Part shown: positions 35,707-44,755 of the stretch, piece after piece
How positions within the stretch are numbered: the stretch's first letter is position 1
Layout: every line of letters begins with the position of its first letter
NCBI GenBank assembly: GCA_903849645.1
Contig: CAINJJ010000034.1
Coordinates: 228,491-292,490 of the forward strand
Source: an uncultured Acidobacteriaceae bacterium
GTDB taxonomy: Bacteria; Acidobacteriota; Terriglobia; Terriglobales; Acidobacteriaceae
DNA: 64,000 nucleotides
Direction of reading: 5' to 3'
Program-made: the position numbers and the translations under genes
Notes under the pieces: model-generated
Databases searched by the model: none
What the model was told of the DNA's origin: nothing
The model's input: only the letters and a program-made list of their open reading frames with translations

Positions 35707-37050
35707 CTAAAAGAGCTCCGGGATGCTGTGGAAGGCGATGCGGGTGGGGGCGGCCTTGTAAGCGGTGAGCATGGTGGCCGGGGCCAGGGTGCTCATGCCG
35801 TACTTGTTGTTGATCTGGTCCATGGTGGAGAGCAGGCGGGCGCGGCTCTGCTCGTCTTCTGTTCCGTCAAAGAGGTTGAGGGAGTGGAGGCGGTCGGGCA
35901 CCAGGCCATTGAGGTGGACGCCGATGAAGTAGGGGTGGTCGTATTGCGCGCCGGAGGGGCGGGAAGCCCAGAGGCGGCTGAGGGCGGCAATGAGCGTCTG
36001 GTTGTCCTGGCACTCGCTGAGGCGGATCTCGCCCTTCCATCCGCGGGTGGGTACGCCGAAGTTGGAGACCGGGCCGCGCTCGCCGTTGAGGCCGGCAAAG
36101 CCGATGGCGAGGCCGATGCTGCTGGCCCAGAGTCCGCCGGAGCGCAGGCGCATGGCCGCCTTGTGGAGGAGCTTGTGGGCCACGGCCCAGGCCTTCTCCG
36201 CGGTGCGCATGTCGGGGCCGAGCACATGCTGGTGGCTGATGGACTTGAGGTGCTCGGTCTCAGCCATGTCGAAGTCTTCGCCGCGCAGCCAGTGGCCGAG
36301 GCGCGCGCCCCAGACGGAGCCCCAGAGCTCGGCGGCCTGGTCAATGTCGAGGGCCAGCAACTGCTCCATGGTGCGGATGCCCTTGTCGTTGAGGCGCTTC
36401 TCGGTCTTGGCGCCGATGCCGGGCAGGTCACGCAGCGTGAGTTGGCGGAGGGCTTCGGGGAGAATGTCGAGAGGGAGGGCCACCAGGCCATCGGGCTTTT
36501 CCATGTCGCTGGCCACCTTGGCGAGATAGCGGTTGGTGGCCAGACCAACGGAGCTGCGCATCATGGGGCCGACGGACTCAAGGATGCGCAGCTTGACCTG
36601 GCGGCCCAGTTCCATGGCGGCCAGAAGGGGCCGTTCGCGGCCCATGAGGCGGCAGGCCATCTCGTCGATGGAGAGGACCGCGGTGACGGGCAGGCAGCTC
36701 TCGACGGCCTCGACGATGCGGTGGTGGTAGTCCACATAAAGCTCGTGGCGGGCCTCGACGAGCACGATGCCGGGGCAGAGCCGCCTGGCGTCGGCCACCA
36801 CGGTGCCGGTTTTGACGCCGTGGGCCTTGGCCTCGTAGCTGGCGGCGATGCAGACGGTGGTGTCGGCCATCATGGGCACCACCGCGACGGGATGGCCGCG
36901 CAGTTCGGGGCGGGCATCCTGCTCGACGGAGGCGAAGTAGGAGTTGAGATCGACGAAGAGCCAGTTGACGAGGGGGCCGGTTCCGGAGACAAGGGATTCC
37001 GGAGCCTCCCCGGAGGCGGGGTCGGGCGGCGGATTGGGGCCGATTGTCAC
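35707..37050 (-). CDS. Y-family DNA polymerase (DinB/Pol IV-like)
   Basis: The 447-residue protein has the Y-family catalytic motifs 'FVDLNSYFASVEQ' (Asp34) and 'LSIDEMAC' (Asp129-Glu130), with 'SVGLATNRYLAKVASDMEKP' and the helix-hairpin-helix 'LPGIGAKTEKRLNDKGI' following. It performs translesion synthesis. An extra 28 residues precede the first motif. The C-terminal little-finger region is longer than in E. coli DinB and ends 'FHSIPELF', without an obvious beta-clamp motif. The start is GTG at 37050. A LexA-type operator is not evident upstream. The gene stands alone, with the repeat array directly beyond its 3' end. Confidence 0.9.
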   Translation of the reverse strand: MTIGPNPPPDPASGEAPESLVSGTGPLVNWLFVDLNSYFASVEQDARPELRGHPVAVVPMMADTTVCIAASYEAKAHGVKTGTVVADARRLCPGIVLVEARHELYVDYHHRIVEAVESCLPVTAVLSIDEMACRLMGRERPLLAAMELGRQVKLRILESVGPMMRSSVGLATNRYLAKVASDMEKPDGLVALPLDILPEALRQLTLRDLPGIGAKTEKRLNDKGIRTMEQLLALDIDQAAELWGSVWGARLGHWLRGEDFDMAETEHLKSISHQHVLGPDMRTAEKAWAVAHKLLHKAAMRLRSGGLWASSIGLAIGFAGLNGERGPVSNFGVPTRGWKGEIRLSECQDNQTLIAALSRLWASRPSGAQYDHPYFIGVHLNGLVPDRLHSLNLFDGTEDEQSRARLLSTMDQINNKYGMSTLAPATMLTAYKAAPTRIAFHSIPELF

Positions 37051-37222
37051 GTCTGGAATATTTTCGCTTTTTGTTCTCTCAAAAACAAGTGGTGACGAAC
37101 AAATTTAAGCGGTGATAGACTGTTCGCGTCAGGGCTTCCCCAAGCCACGGACCTCGCGGAGTGAGTCGAACGGGCCATACACGGGGCAGGTTCTGAAATA
37201 TCTTGATTGCGGGTAAGAGACG

Positions 37223-37375
37223 ATGCGTAGCCTGATTCACTGGTTTGCAACCAATGCTAGCGTGATTGCCATTCTGGTGACTGCCGGGGTGGCAGTGTTG
37301 CTGGCGTGCTGCCTGGGTTGTTCGAACTGCGGCTGCCGGGAAAAGGACGAGCTGTTTCGCCGCCGCGAGGTGTAG
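37223..37375 (+). CDS. Small (50-residue) Cys-rich membrane protein
   Basis: A short ATG frame begins 37223 after GGGTAAGAGA and ends at TAG 37373-37375. It encodes one membrane segment, 'ASVIAILVTAGVAVLLACC', followed directly by 'LGCSNCGCREKDELFRRR', a cluster of five Cys then a charged tail. A single helix plus a Cys cluster and a basic end resembles small regulatory or chaperone-like membrane proteins. I cannot assign a role. It is divergent from the Y-family polymerase. Coding potential rests on composition and start context alone. Confidence 0.5.
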   Translation: MRSLIHWFATNASVIAILVTAGVAVLLACCLGCSNCGCREKDELFRRREV

Positions 37376-37444
37376 CGGAGGCGGGTCCGGCATGCGTGAG
37401 CAGGACAGTTGCTTTGCGCGTGCTTCAGACGCAGTGGCTGTTTT

Positions 37445-37537
37445 GCGCCGTCCCTGCGGGACTCATTGACAATTGTTTGCCCCGTTCCCCACGCTGAAGC
37501 GCGGGGCCGATGACCTGTGCGCCTGCGGCGCGATGGA
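37445..37537 (+). repeat. Composite palindromic repeat (three hairpins), copy 1
   Basis: About 93 bases with three short palindromes in fixed order: GTCCCTGCGGGAC, CCCCACGCTGAAGCGCGGGG and GCGCCTGCGGCGC. The same order and spacing recur at 63468-63560 in the same orientation, 26 kb away. This is a REP/BIME-like intergenic element. Confidence 0.8.
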
Positions 37538-37552
37538 ATGCTCGGCGGGCCC

Positions 37553-37581
37553 ACCCATGAATCGCGGCGCGATTCATGGGT
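37553..37581 (-). terminator. 13-bp perfect hairpin after the tricorn-like gene
   Basis: ACCCATGAATCGC (37553-37565) pairs perfectly with GCGATTCATGGGT (37569-37581) across GGC. It lies 31 bases past the stop of the leftward protease gene and is a probable transcript end. Confidence 0.6.
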
Positions 37582-37611
37582 AGGTCACGAGCGGGACAGA
37601 CGGCGGCCCGG

Positions 37612-40600
37612 TTATTGGATGCCGAGGCCGTCGTTCTTGTGGTAGTTGGGGTAGGGGGGGATGGGGGCCGTGGGGACGGGGTGGGCCTTGAGCTCATCGA
37701 GGACGAGCTGGACTCCCATTTCGAGCTGGCGGTCATGGCCGGCGGCCGCGTCTTTGGGCAGGTCTTCGACCGGGACATCGGGGGCGATGCCGTGGTTTTC
37801 GACCTCCCACTCCCCGCTGAGGCCATAGATGGCGTAGCGCGGCGCCATGACGTAGCCGCCGTCGAGCAAGGGCGGAAAGCCGCCGATGCCGACCAGGCCG
37901 CCCCAGGTGCGGGTGCCGACCAGCTTGCCGATGCCGGCCTTGCGGAAGTACCAGGGCATGGCGTCGCCGCCGGAGCCGGATTGCTGGTTGATGAGCATGA
38001 CCTTGGGTCCGAAGATGGCGCCGACGGGGTCGTGGATGGCCTTGCCATCGCGCTCGATGGCCCCGGAGAGGGGGAAGCGCTTGAGGACGTCGACCACGTA
38101 GTCGGCGATGAAGCCGCCCTCGTTGAAGCGCTCGTCGAGGACGAGGGCCTGCTTGTCGAGCTGCGAATAGAAGTAGCGATTGAAGTTGGTGTAGCCGGAG
38201 CCGCCGGTGTTGGGCATGTAGACATAAGCCACCTTGCCGCCGGAGAGCTCGCCCACCCTGCGCCGGTTGCTTTCAATCCAGTCGAGGTTGCGGAGGCCGT
38301 CTTCGTCGCCGATGGGAACAACGGTGACATCGCGGGCGGCCTTGTTGTCGAGAGCGGGGCCGTCGGCGTTGGGGCCTACGCGGAGGATGGTCTGCTTGCC
38401 GGCCGTGCCGTCGAAGAACTCGTAGAGGTTGTCGCCGGCCTTGAGTTCGCGGCCGTTGACGGCGAGCAGGTATTCGCCCTCATGGACAGAGACGCCGGGG
38501 AGGGTGAGCGGGGAGGCGAGGCCGGGGGTCCAGTTCTGGCCGCCGAGGATCTTTGCGATCTGATAGCGCCCGTGGTCCACCTTGTAGTCGGCGCCGAGCA
38601 GCCCGGTTTTGGGGCCGTTGTCCGGCTGCCGCGGGCCGCCCACGAACATGTGCCCGATGGTCACTTCGCCGAGCATCTCGGTGGAGAGATAAGTGAACTC
38701 GGAGCGGGAGGCCAGGCCCTCCAGATACGGCTTGTAGCGGGCCTCGATCTTGGGAATGCTGAGGCCGTGGGTGTGGGGGTCGTAGAGGAAGTCGCGCTCG
38801 ATGCGCCAGGTTTCGTGGTAGATCTGACGCCACTCGGCGCGGGGGTCGATGACGGTTTCCAGGCTGCCCAGGTTCAACGGCTTTCCGGGAGCGCCGTCGC
38901 CGGGCTTGAGGTCGTCGGCGGAGGCGATGGTCCATGCGCCCTTTTTGGCATAGAGGATCTTTGAGCCGTCGGCGGAGATGTTGAAGTTGTCGAGGTCGCT
39001 GAGGACGGTTTCAGGCTGGCGCTTCTCCAGGGTGAACCGCCAGATGGCGCGGATGCCGGGTCCGCCGCCCTCGCTGCTGGGGCGGCCGACGGGGGCGCTT
39101 TCGCCGAGGTAGAGGACGCCGGTTTTGCCGGCGCCGATGCCGCCGTAGTTGCGGGCGGGGATGGGCAGGGCGAGGATGCGGTCGCCGATCCGGTCGAGGT
39201 CAACCTTCACTTCGACAGGCTTGTCTTTGTCGTCTTTTCCGGGGTCCTTGGCGGTCTCCTTGTCCTGCTCCTTTTCCTTGTCGCGGGCGGCGGATTTGGC
39301 GTCAGCCTTTTCGTCCTTCTTCTTGTCGTCGGCGTCCTTCTTGTCGTCCTTCTTGGCTTCGTCCCTGGCCTTTTCGTCGTCGCTCTCGGGAGGCACGGGG
39401 GATGCGCCGTCCTTGGCCAGCACAACGACGTAGGCGGCGCTGGTCTGGGCGCGGTCGAGCGAAGAGAGGTCGATGCCGGCCTTGGAGGGGCCGTCGTCCG
39501 TGGAGGCCAGGAAGTAAAGGTACTTGCCGTTGGGGTCAAACGACGGGCTGGTGGCATCGCTCATGCCATCGGTGACCTGGGTGGATTTGTGGGTTTCAAG
39601 GGAGTAGAGGAAGATGGCGTTCAACTGGTTGTCGAGGTCGCGGTGATAGGCGATCCACTTCGAGTCAGGAGACCAGTCGGGGCCAAAGTCGGAGCCGAAG
39701 CTGCCGTAGGTTCCGGTATCCACAAGCACGGGCTTGCCCGCGGGCACATCAACATACCAGAGGCGGAGGTGCTTGTCGGTGTAGGCGATGTGTTTGGAGT
39801 CGCGGGACCAGGTGGGATTGTAGTAGTAGCTGGGGTCGGGGCCGAGGTCGATGACGGTGGGGGGCTTGAAGCCGCTCTGATCGTGGAGATAGAGCTGGTA
39901 CTCGCCGGAGGCGTCAGAGAAGTAGGCGATGGTCTTGCCGTCTGGGCTCCAGGCGGGGTTGCGCTCGGCGGCTCCTGGCGTCTGGGTGAGGTTGCGCGTG
40001 TCTCCCTTTTCGCCGGGGACCGTAAAGATTTCGCCATGGGCCTCAAAGACGGCGCGTGCGCCGGTGGGAGAGAGCGCGGCGTTCTGGATCTCATCCGGGG
40101 AAACGGTGGCGCGGTGGGGGGCGAGGTTGGCCAGCTCGCCGTGAATCTGGATGGATACCACGCTGTCGGCGTTGGTGGCCGTGTCGAGCAGGTGAATGGA
40201 GCCGAACTGCTCATAGACAAGCCCACCAGGGCCAGCCTGGGCGGTTTTGAGGTCGTAGCTGGTGTTGGGGACGACCTGGCTCACCTGCTGGGAGGCCGTG
40301 TCATAGCGGAAGAGCGAGACGGGGCCGTTGCGGTCGGAGAGGAAGTAGACCGAGTTGCCAACCCAGAGGGGATTGGAGTCGTTGGAGTTGTCGCGGGGGA
40401 CTTTGACGAGGTCGAGGGTCTTGAGATTGACGATCCAGATGGGGGTGGTCTGTCCGCCGACGTAGCGCTTCCAGGCGGGCTGCCATTTGCTGAAGGGCTG
40501 GTACGCCAGCGAAGCGCCATCGGGGGAGAAGGAGCCCTCGAAGGCGGAGGGGAGGGGGAGGGGGTCGGGAACGCCCGAGCCGTCTGTATGGACGCGGAAG

Positions 40601-41028
40601 AGCCGGTCGAAGTGGCGATAACTGGCTGCGCCGCTGCCGATGAGGAGGTCTTTGCCGTCAGGCGACCAGCCGACGAGGCGGCTGCCCGCGGGGTGCCAGG
40701 TGAGTCGGCGGGCCACGCCGCCGGCGGCGGGGATGATGTAGGCGTCGGAGTTGCCGTTGAGGTGGGCCGAGTAGGCGATCCAGGCTCCATCGGGCGAGTA
40801 GTAGGGTCCCGCCACCACGTGGCCGCTGGCGGTGAGCCGCTGGGCCTCGCCACCCTGGCGGCTCACGGTCCAGACGTCGTCGGCGTAGCGGAAGGCGATG
40901 CGGTCCTTGCCGAGCGAGGGATTGCGCAGCAGGAGGGGGGACTGGGCCGAGGCGGAAAAGGGCAGAGCGGCGAGCAGGACGACGAGCGCAAGCAGGGCAA
41001 AGGCAAGACGGGAGCAGACGCGAAACAT
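37612..41028 (-). CDS. Secreted tricorn-type S41 protease with beta-propeller and PDZ domains
   Basis: The 1138-residue product starts at ATG 41028, with GGAGG just upstream on the coding strand; earlier in-frame starts lack a signal. A signal peptide covers residues 1-28 ('SASAQ'). Two beta-propeller regions of TolB/WD40-like repeats cover about 35-330 and 335-560 ('SPDGAWIAYSA', 'SPDGKTIAYFSD', 'SPDSKWIAYH'). A Lys/Asp/Glu-rich linker lies near 590-670. A PDZ domain and the S41 protease core follow, with 'NQQSGSGGDAMPWYF' (Ser1017/Ser1019) at the active site. It belongs to the tricorn-protease homologues, which degrade peptides in the periplasm. All domains look intact. Confidence 0.88.
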   Translation of the reverse strand: MFRVCSRLAFALLALVVLLAALPFSASAQSPLLLRNPSLGKDRIAFRYADDVWTVSRQGGEAQRLTASGHVVAGPYYSPDGAWIAYSAHLNGNSDAYIIPAAGGVARRLTWHPAGSRLVGWSPDGKDLLIGSGAASYRHFDRLFRVHTDGSGVPDPLPLPSAFEGSFSPDGASLAYQPFSKWQPAWKRYVGGQTTPIWIVNLKTLDLVKVPRDNSNDSNPLWVGNSVYFLSDRNGPVSLFRYDTASQQVSQVVPNTSYDLKTAQAGPGGLVYEQFGSIHLLDTATNADSVVSIQIHGELANLAPHRATVSPDEIQNAALSPTGARAVFEAHGEIFTVPGEKGDTRNLTQTPGAAERNPAWSPDGKTIAYFSDASGEYQLYLHDQSGFKPPTVIDLGPDPSYYYNPTWSRDSKHIAYTDKHLRLWYVDVPAGKPVLVDTGTYGSFGSDFGPDWSPDSKWIAYHRDLDNQLNAIFLYSLETHKSTQVTDGMSDATSPSFDPNGKYLYFLASTDDGPSKAGIDLSSLDRAQTSAAYVVVLAKDGASPVPPESDDEKARDEAKKDDKKDADDKKKDEKADAKSAARDKEKEQDKETAKDPGKDDKDKPVEVKVDLDRIGDRILALPIPARNYGGIGAGKTGVLYLGESAPVGRPSSEGGGPGIRAIWRFTLEKRQPETVLSDLDNFNISADGSKILYAKKGAWTIASADDLKPGDGAPGKPLNLGSLETVIDPRAEWRQIYHETWRIERDFLYDPHTHGLSIPKIEARYKPYLEGLASRSEFTYLSTEMLGEVTIGHMFVGGPRQPDNGPKTGLLGADYKVDHGRYQIAKILGGQNWTPGLASPLTLPGVSVHEGEYLLAVNGRELKAGDNLYEFFDGTAGKQTILRVGPNADGPALDNKAARDVTVVPIGDEDGLRNLDWIESNRRRVGELSGGKVAYVYMPNTGGSGYTNFNRYFYSQLDKQALVLDERFNEGGFIADYVVDVLKRFPLSGAIERDGKAIHDPVGAIFGPKVMLINQQSGSGGDAMPWYFRKAGIGKLVGTRTWGGLVGIGGFPPLLDGGYVMAPRYAIYGLSGEWEVENHGIAPDVPVEDLPKDAAAGHDRQLEMGVQLVLDELKAHPVPTAPIPPYPNYHKNDGLGIQ

Positions 41029-41222
41029 CGGGCCTCCATTGGAAAATTGGGGTTGGATGTGGACCCGCCAGCTTGTTGCCGGCCAGGGGGCAGGTGCAAG
41101 GTGCAACAGTATCCTACGCTGGAAGGGCCTGGCCGGTTCTGGGATTTTTTGCGAGTTTGAAGGTCTGTTTGGATGGGACAAACCCGGACCGGGTAACATC
41201 GCAGAACAGTTCTGGAGGCGGC
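41029..41222. promoter_or_regulatory. Divergent promoter region, protease / tannase
   Basis: The 194 bases between the two starts hold no ORF. TAACAT at 41194-41199 may be a -10 box for the tannase gene, with GGAGG (41214-41218) as its ribosome-binding site. Confidence 0.35.
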
Positions 41223-42827
41223 ATGCGCGGTTTTGTGGCGGGGATGTGTCTTGGGATGTTTGGGCTGGCGGCGGGTTGGAGCCAGCAGGGCGTGGACAAC
41301 GGGCAGAAGTGCCGCGACCTGGCGAAGGCGGCGCTGCCGCACACCGCGGTGCTGCGCGCCGAGGTGACGGAGGCCGGAAAGCTGGCCTCGCCCCTGGACG
41401 ACAAGGATCCGATCTACGGGCAGTTGCCGGCGTTTTGCCGGGTGGTGGCGGAGGCGCACCCCAGCGCGGATTCGCAGATCAAGATTGAGGTTTGGCTGCC
41501 GCTGACGGGCTGGAACGGGAAGTTCCTGGGCCAGGGCAATGGCGGGTTCGCGGGGAATATCTACTACCGCGAGCTGGCAAAGGCGGTGCACCTGGGCTAC
41601 GCCACGGCGGGCACTGACACGGGACACACAGGCTCGGCGATTGACGCGGGCTGGGCGCTGGGGCACCCGGAGAAGGTGGCGGACTTTGGCTTCCGCGGGG
41701 TGCACGAGATGAGCCTGACGGGGCAGGCGCTGACGCGGGCGTTCTATGGAAGCGCGGCCGGGCGCCGGTATTTTGCGTCCTGCTCGGACGGCGGGCGCGA
41801 GGCCCTGATGGAGGCGCAGCGGTTCCCCGCGGACTATGACGGGATATTGGCGGGGGCGCCGGCGTATCACTGGACCTGGCTTGTGACGGGCGGGCTGCCG
41901 GCGGTGCAGGCGCTGGGACGGGAGCCGGCGAGCGCAATCTCGGCCGCCAAGCTGCCGGCCATCAGCGCGGCGGTGCTGGCGCAGTGCAACGCGGGCAAGA
42001 CGACGGCCTTTCTGGACGACCCGCGGACGTGCCATTTTGACGTCAATTCCCTGCTCTGCAAGGGCGCGGAGACGAATGAGTGCCTGACGGCAGCGCAGGC
42101 TGCCACGCTGAAGCTGCTCTACGCAGGCGCGCGGACCAGCGATGGCCGGGTGATCAACCCCGGACAGATGCCGGGAGCGGAGCTGGGCGGAAACGGCTGG
42201 GAGGCATGGATTACGGGCAACGAGAAGGAGAAGAGCCTGGGCCTGGCGTTCCTTTACGGCTATCTGGCCAACATGATCTACGGGAAGACGGATGTGGACG
42301 TGCAGAAGCTGAAGCTGGACGCGGTGCTCAAGGCGGCGGAGGAGAAGACGGGAGGCCTGCTGGACGCTGTCAATCCGGACCTGAGCGCATTCAGCGCGCG
42401 GGGGGGCAAGCTGATTCTCTATCACGGCTGGAACGACCCGGCGATTCCGGCTCTGGGGACTGTGGACTACTTCAACAGCGTGGTGGCCAAGGCGGGGGCG
42501 AAGAAGGCGAGCGAGTTTACGCGCCTCTTCATGGTTCCGGGGTTGCAGCACTGCGGGGGCGGGCCGGGGGCCACGGCTTTTGGCCAGGACGGGCCCTCGG
42601 ACAACCCGGCGGCCAGCGACCCGGACCACAACATCTACGCGGCCCTGGAGAACTGGGTGGAAAAGGGAGTTGCGCCGGAGACGGTGATTGCGGTGCACCC
42701 TTCAGACGGGGCGGCGGCGAATCCGAGTTTCTCGAGGCCCATCTGCGCTTATCCGAAGGCCGCCCGGTACACGGGTTCGGGCGACCCCGACAAGGCATCG
42801 AGTTATGCCTGCTCGGCTGCGCAATAG
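41223..42827 (+). CDS. Secreted tannase/feruloyl esterase family hydrolase
   Basis: The 534-residue protein has a signal peptide over about residues 1-20. The tannase-family (PF07519) features are clear: the nucleophile 'SCSDGGREAL', the 'HGWNDPAIP' acidic residue, and 'GLQHCGGGPG' with the catalytic His next to a Cys that pairs with the nucleophile-side Cys. 'GNGGFAGNIYY' is the oxyanion region. Such enzymes cut ester bonds of gallate, ferulate or aromatic polyester units, so plant phenolic esters are likely substrates. The ATG at 41223 is four bases after GGAGG; the longer frame upstream has no signal peptide. It is divergent from the tricorn-like protease. Confidence 0.9.
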   Translation: MRGFVAGMCLGMFGLAAGWSQQGVDNGQKCRDLAKAALPHTAVLRAEVTEAGKLASPLDDKDPIYGQLPAFCRVVAEAHPSADSQIKIEVWLPLTGWNGKFLGQGNGGFAGNIYYRELAKAVHLGYATAGTDTGHTGSAIDAGWALGHPEKVADFGFRGVHEMSLTGQALTRAFYGSAAGRRYFASCSDGGREALMEAQRFPADYDGILAGAPAYHWTWLVTGGLPAVQALGREPASAISAAKLPAISAAVLAQCNAGKTTAFLDDPRTCHFDVNSLLCKGAETNECLTAAQAATLKLLYAGARTSDGRVINPGQMPGAELGGNGWEAWITGNEKEKSLGLAFLYGYLANMIYGKTDVDVQKLKLDAVLKAAEEKTGGLLDAVNPDLSAFSARGGKLILYHGWNDPAIPALGTVDYFNSVVAKAGAKKASEFTRLFMVPGLQHCGGGPGATAFGQDGPSDNPAASDPDHNIYAALENWVEKGVAPETVIAVHPSDGAAANPSFSRPICAYPKAARYTGSGDPDKASSYACSAAQ

Positions 42828-43092
42828 AAGATGAAAGCTGGACATATGCACTGATGTTGGTGCAGAAGCGGGCGAAGTCAAGCGCACCGGAACCGCCGGT
42901 CCGGTCTCGACGTATTCTGTGGACAGGGCGGCGGCGTTGCGCGTGCGTGGACCTGCCGGGTAATTGGGTCTCCGGAAGCGGCTCATCCGTCCAATGAAAT
43001 ATGCCGAATGCGGCCGTTGCCCGCTCTGAGGAGCGGGGCAAGGCGGCTGAGGCAGCCAACCCAGGCCGTCGATTTCAAGCGAAAGCAGGACC

Positions 43093-44319
43093 ATGCAATT
43101 TACAGAGGCCTTTAAACTCGCGCTGCAGTCCCTTTGGGCCAACAAGATGCGCACCATTCTGACGCTGATTGGCGTGGTGATGGGCGTGGCCTCGGTGATC
43201 ATGGTGATTACGCTGGTGAACGGCGCCAACAAGTACGTGAGCACCAAGCTCTCAGGCTATGGGGCGGACGTATTTACGGTGAACCGGATGTCGAGCGTGA
43301 TCTTTACGCCGGAGGAGTATTTCAAGTTCCAGAAGCGGAAGATTCTTCGCGTCGAGGACTATGAAGCCATCAAGGCTGGGTGCAACGAGTGCGCCGAAGT
43401 GGGCGCTCTGCTGAACCGCTCGACAAACGTGGTGGCCAACGGGCACTCCAGCAACAACACCGGGGTACGCGGCTACACGTGGACGATGCTGGCGTTGAAC
43501 AATATCGACATCGCCATCGGCCGCGGATTTACGCCGGCGGACGAGGAACACGCCACCAAGAACGTCATCGTGGGCTATGACATTGTGGACAACCTGCTGG
43601 GGGACGGCGACCCGATAGGCAAGGAGATCCGCGTGGACGGCATCCCTTACACCATTGTGGGCGTGGGCGACCGGCAGGGCAAGACGCTGGGGCAGTCACA
43701 GGACAACTGGGTGGCCGTGCCGATTACGACCTATCAGCAGACTTACGGCTACAACGACTCGGTGGACATCTACGCCCGGGCCAACGGCGATGCGACGGCG
43801 ATGGAGCGGGCCAAGGACGAGGTGCGGGTGATCATGCGGACGCGCCGCCACAACGCGCCCGGGACCGACGACGACTTTGAGATCGAGACCAACGACACGT
43901 TTCTGGACATCTGGAAGCAGATCAGTTCGCTGTTTGCGTGGGTGGTGCTGGGCATCGCCTCCATCTCGCTGGTGGTGGGCGGCATCGTGATCATGAACAT
44001 CATGCTGGTGAGCGTGACGGAGCGGACGCGGGAGATTGGCGTACGCAAGGCGCTGGGAGCGCGGCAGCGGGACGTGCTGCTGCAGTTTTTGATTGAGAGC
44101 GCAACCATGTCCCTGGTGGGCGGTGCGATCGGCGTAATGTGCGGAGTGCTGGTGGCCAAGCTGATCACTGTCGTCATTGGGTTCCCGACCAATGTGCAGT
44201 TGTGGAGCGTGCTTCTGGGGCTGTTTGTGGCTTTGGCGACGGGCATCTTCTTTGGCGTGTATCCGGCCAGCAAGGCGGCCAAGCTGGACCCTGTGGTGGC
44301 GCTGAGAGCGGAGCTGTAA
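43093..44319 (+). CDS. MacB-type ABC transporter permease 1 (no ATPase domain)
   Basis: The 408-residue protein has the MacB/FtsX permease plan: one N-terminal helix ('LTLIGVVMGVASVIMVITLV'), a periplasmic MacB_PCD domain of about 230 residues, and three C-terminal helices with 'NIMLVSVTERTREIGVRKAL' and the 'GVYPASKAAKLDPVVALR' end. It would transmit mechanical force to the periplasm in export or efflux. It needs an ABC ATPase, yet none is encoded in the window. It is only distantly similar to the two permeases that follow. A hairpin-like region near 43015-43045 precedes it. Its stop lies five bases before the repeat cassette at 44325. Confidence 0.85.
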   Translation: MQFTEAFKLALQSLWANKMRTILTLIGVVMGVASVIMVITLVNGANKYVSTKLSGYGADVFTVNRMSSVIFTPEEYFKFQKRKILRVEDYEAIKAGCNECAEVGALLNRSTNVVANGHSSNNTGVRGYTWTMLALNNIDIAIGRGFTPADEEHATKNVIVGYDIVDNLLGDGDPIGKEIRVDGIPYTIVGVGDRQGKTLGQSQDNWVAVPITTYQQTYGYNDSVDIYARANGDATAMERAKDEVRVIMRTRRHNAPGTDDDFEIETNDTFLDIWKQISSLFAWVVLGIASISLVVGGIVIMNIMLVSVTERTREIGVRKALGARQRDVLLQFLIESATMSLVGGAIGVMCGVLVAKLITVVIGFPTNVQLWSVLLGLFVALATGIFFGVYPASKAAKLDPVVALRAEL

Positions 44320-44324
44320 GGGCA

Positions 44325-44366
44325 GGGATCAGGGGTTAGGGATCAGGGGTTAGGGATCAGGGGTTA
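44325..44366 (+). repeat. Three tandem 14-mers GGGATCAGGGGTTA (G-quadruplex prone)
   Basis: The units are 44325-44338, 44339-44352 and 44353-44366, identical to one another, then GGGG. This gives seven G-runs of three or more within 46 bases on the plus strand, spaced by three bases (ATC or TTA plus neighbours). Such a run can fold as a G-quadruplex. One inverted copy stands at 44753-44766. Confidence 0.95.
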
Positions 44367-44377
44367 GGGGAAGAACG

Positions 44378-44755
44378 ATGGTGCGATCCTTTCGCGACTT
44401 GCTCGTTTGGCAGAGAGCCATTCAATTGTCCGTTGCCATCTACCGCCTGACCAAGGACTTTCCGCGAGAAGAATTGTATGGATTGAGCAGTCAGATCCGG
44501 CGGGCCGCGGTCTCTGTGCCGAGCAACATTGCTGAGGGTCACGGGCGGCTGAGTACTGGCGAATACAGGCAATTCCTTGGAATAGCGCGGGGTTCAAATT
44601 TCGAGTTGCAAACACAACTCGAAATCGCCCGCTCACTGAAGTTTGGAGATGCCGGGCTGCTCGATGAAGCAGAGAGCTTGTCGTTTGAAGTTGGCAAGAT
44701 GATTTCGGGAATACTCAACACGATCAAGGATCGGGATGAGGTCAAACTACCCTAA
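44378..44755 (+). CDS. Four-helix-bundle protein (S23/IVS-type, TIGR02436-like)
   Basis: The 125-residue protein begins 'SFRDLLVWQRAIQLSVAIY' and continues 'FPREELYGLSSQIRRAAVSV' and 'PSNIAEGHGRLSTGEYRQFL', the signature of the four-helix-bundle proteins first found in 23S rRNA intervening sequences. Homologues form pentamers, and one relative (Avd) works in diversity-generating retroelements; the cellular role of stand-alone copies is not established. The ribosome-binding site is GGGGAAG (44367-44373), at the end of the repeat. The stop TAA (44753-44755) is the first triplet of the inverted 14-mer. No reverse transcriptase or rRNA is adjacent. The composition is less GC-rich than the permeases. 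Confidence 0.88.
   Translation: MVRSFRDLLVWQRAIQLSVAIYRLTKDFPREELYGLSSQIRRAAVSVPSNIAEGHGRLSTGEYRQFLGIARGSNFELQTQLEIARSLKFGDAGLLDEAESLSFEVGKMISGILNTIKDRDEVKLP

Noticed and set aside
44325..44370. True telomere or linear replicon end
   Set aside because: Only three units are present, embedded between chromosomal genes, with no end structure or telomere-resolvase gene.
44378..44755. Diversity-generating retroelement accessory protein (Avd)
   Set aside because: No reverse transcriptase, template repeat or variable repeat is seen within the window. The protein is only of the same fold class.
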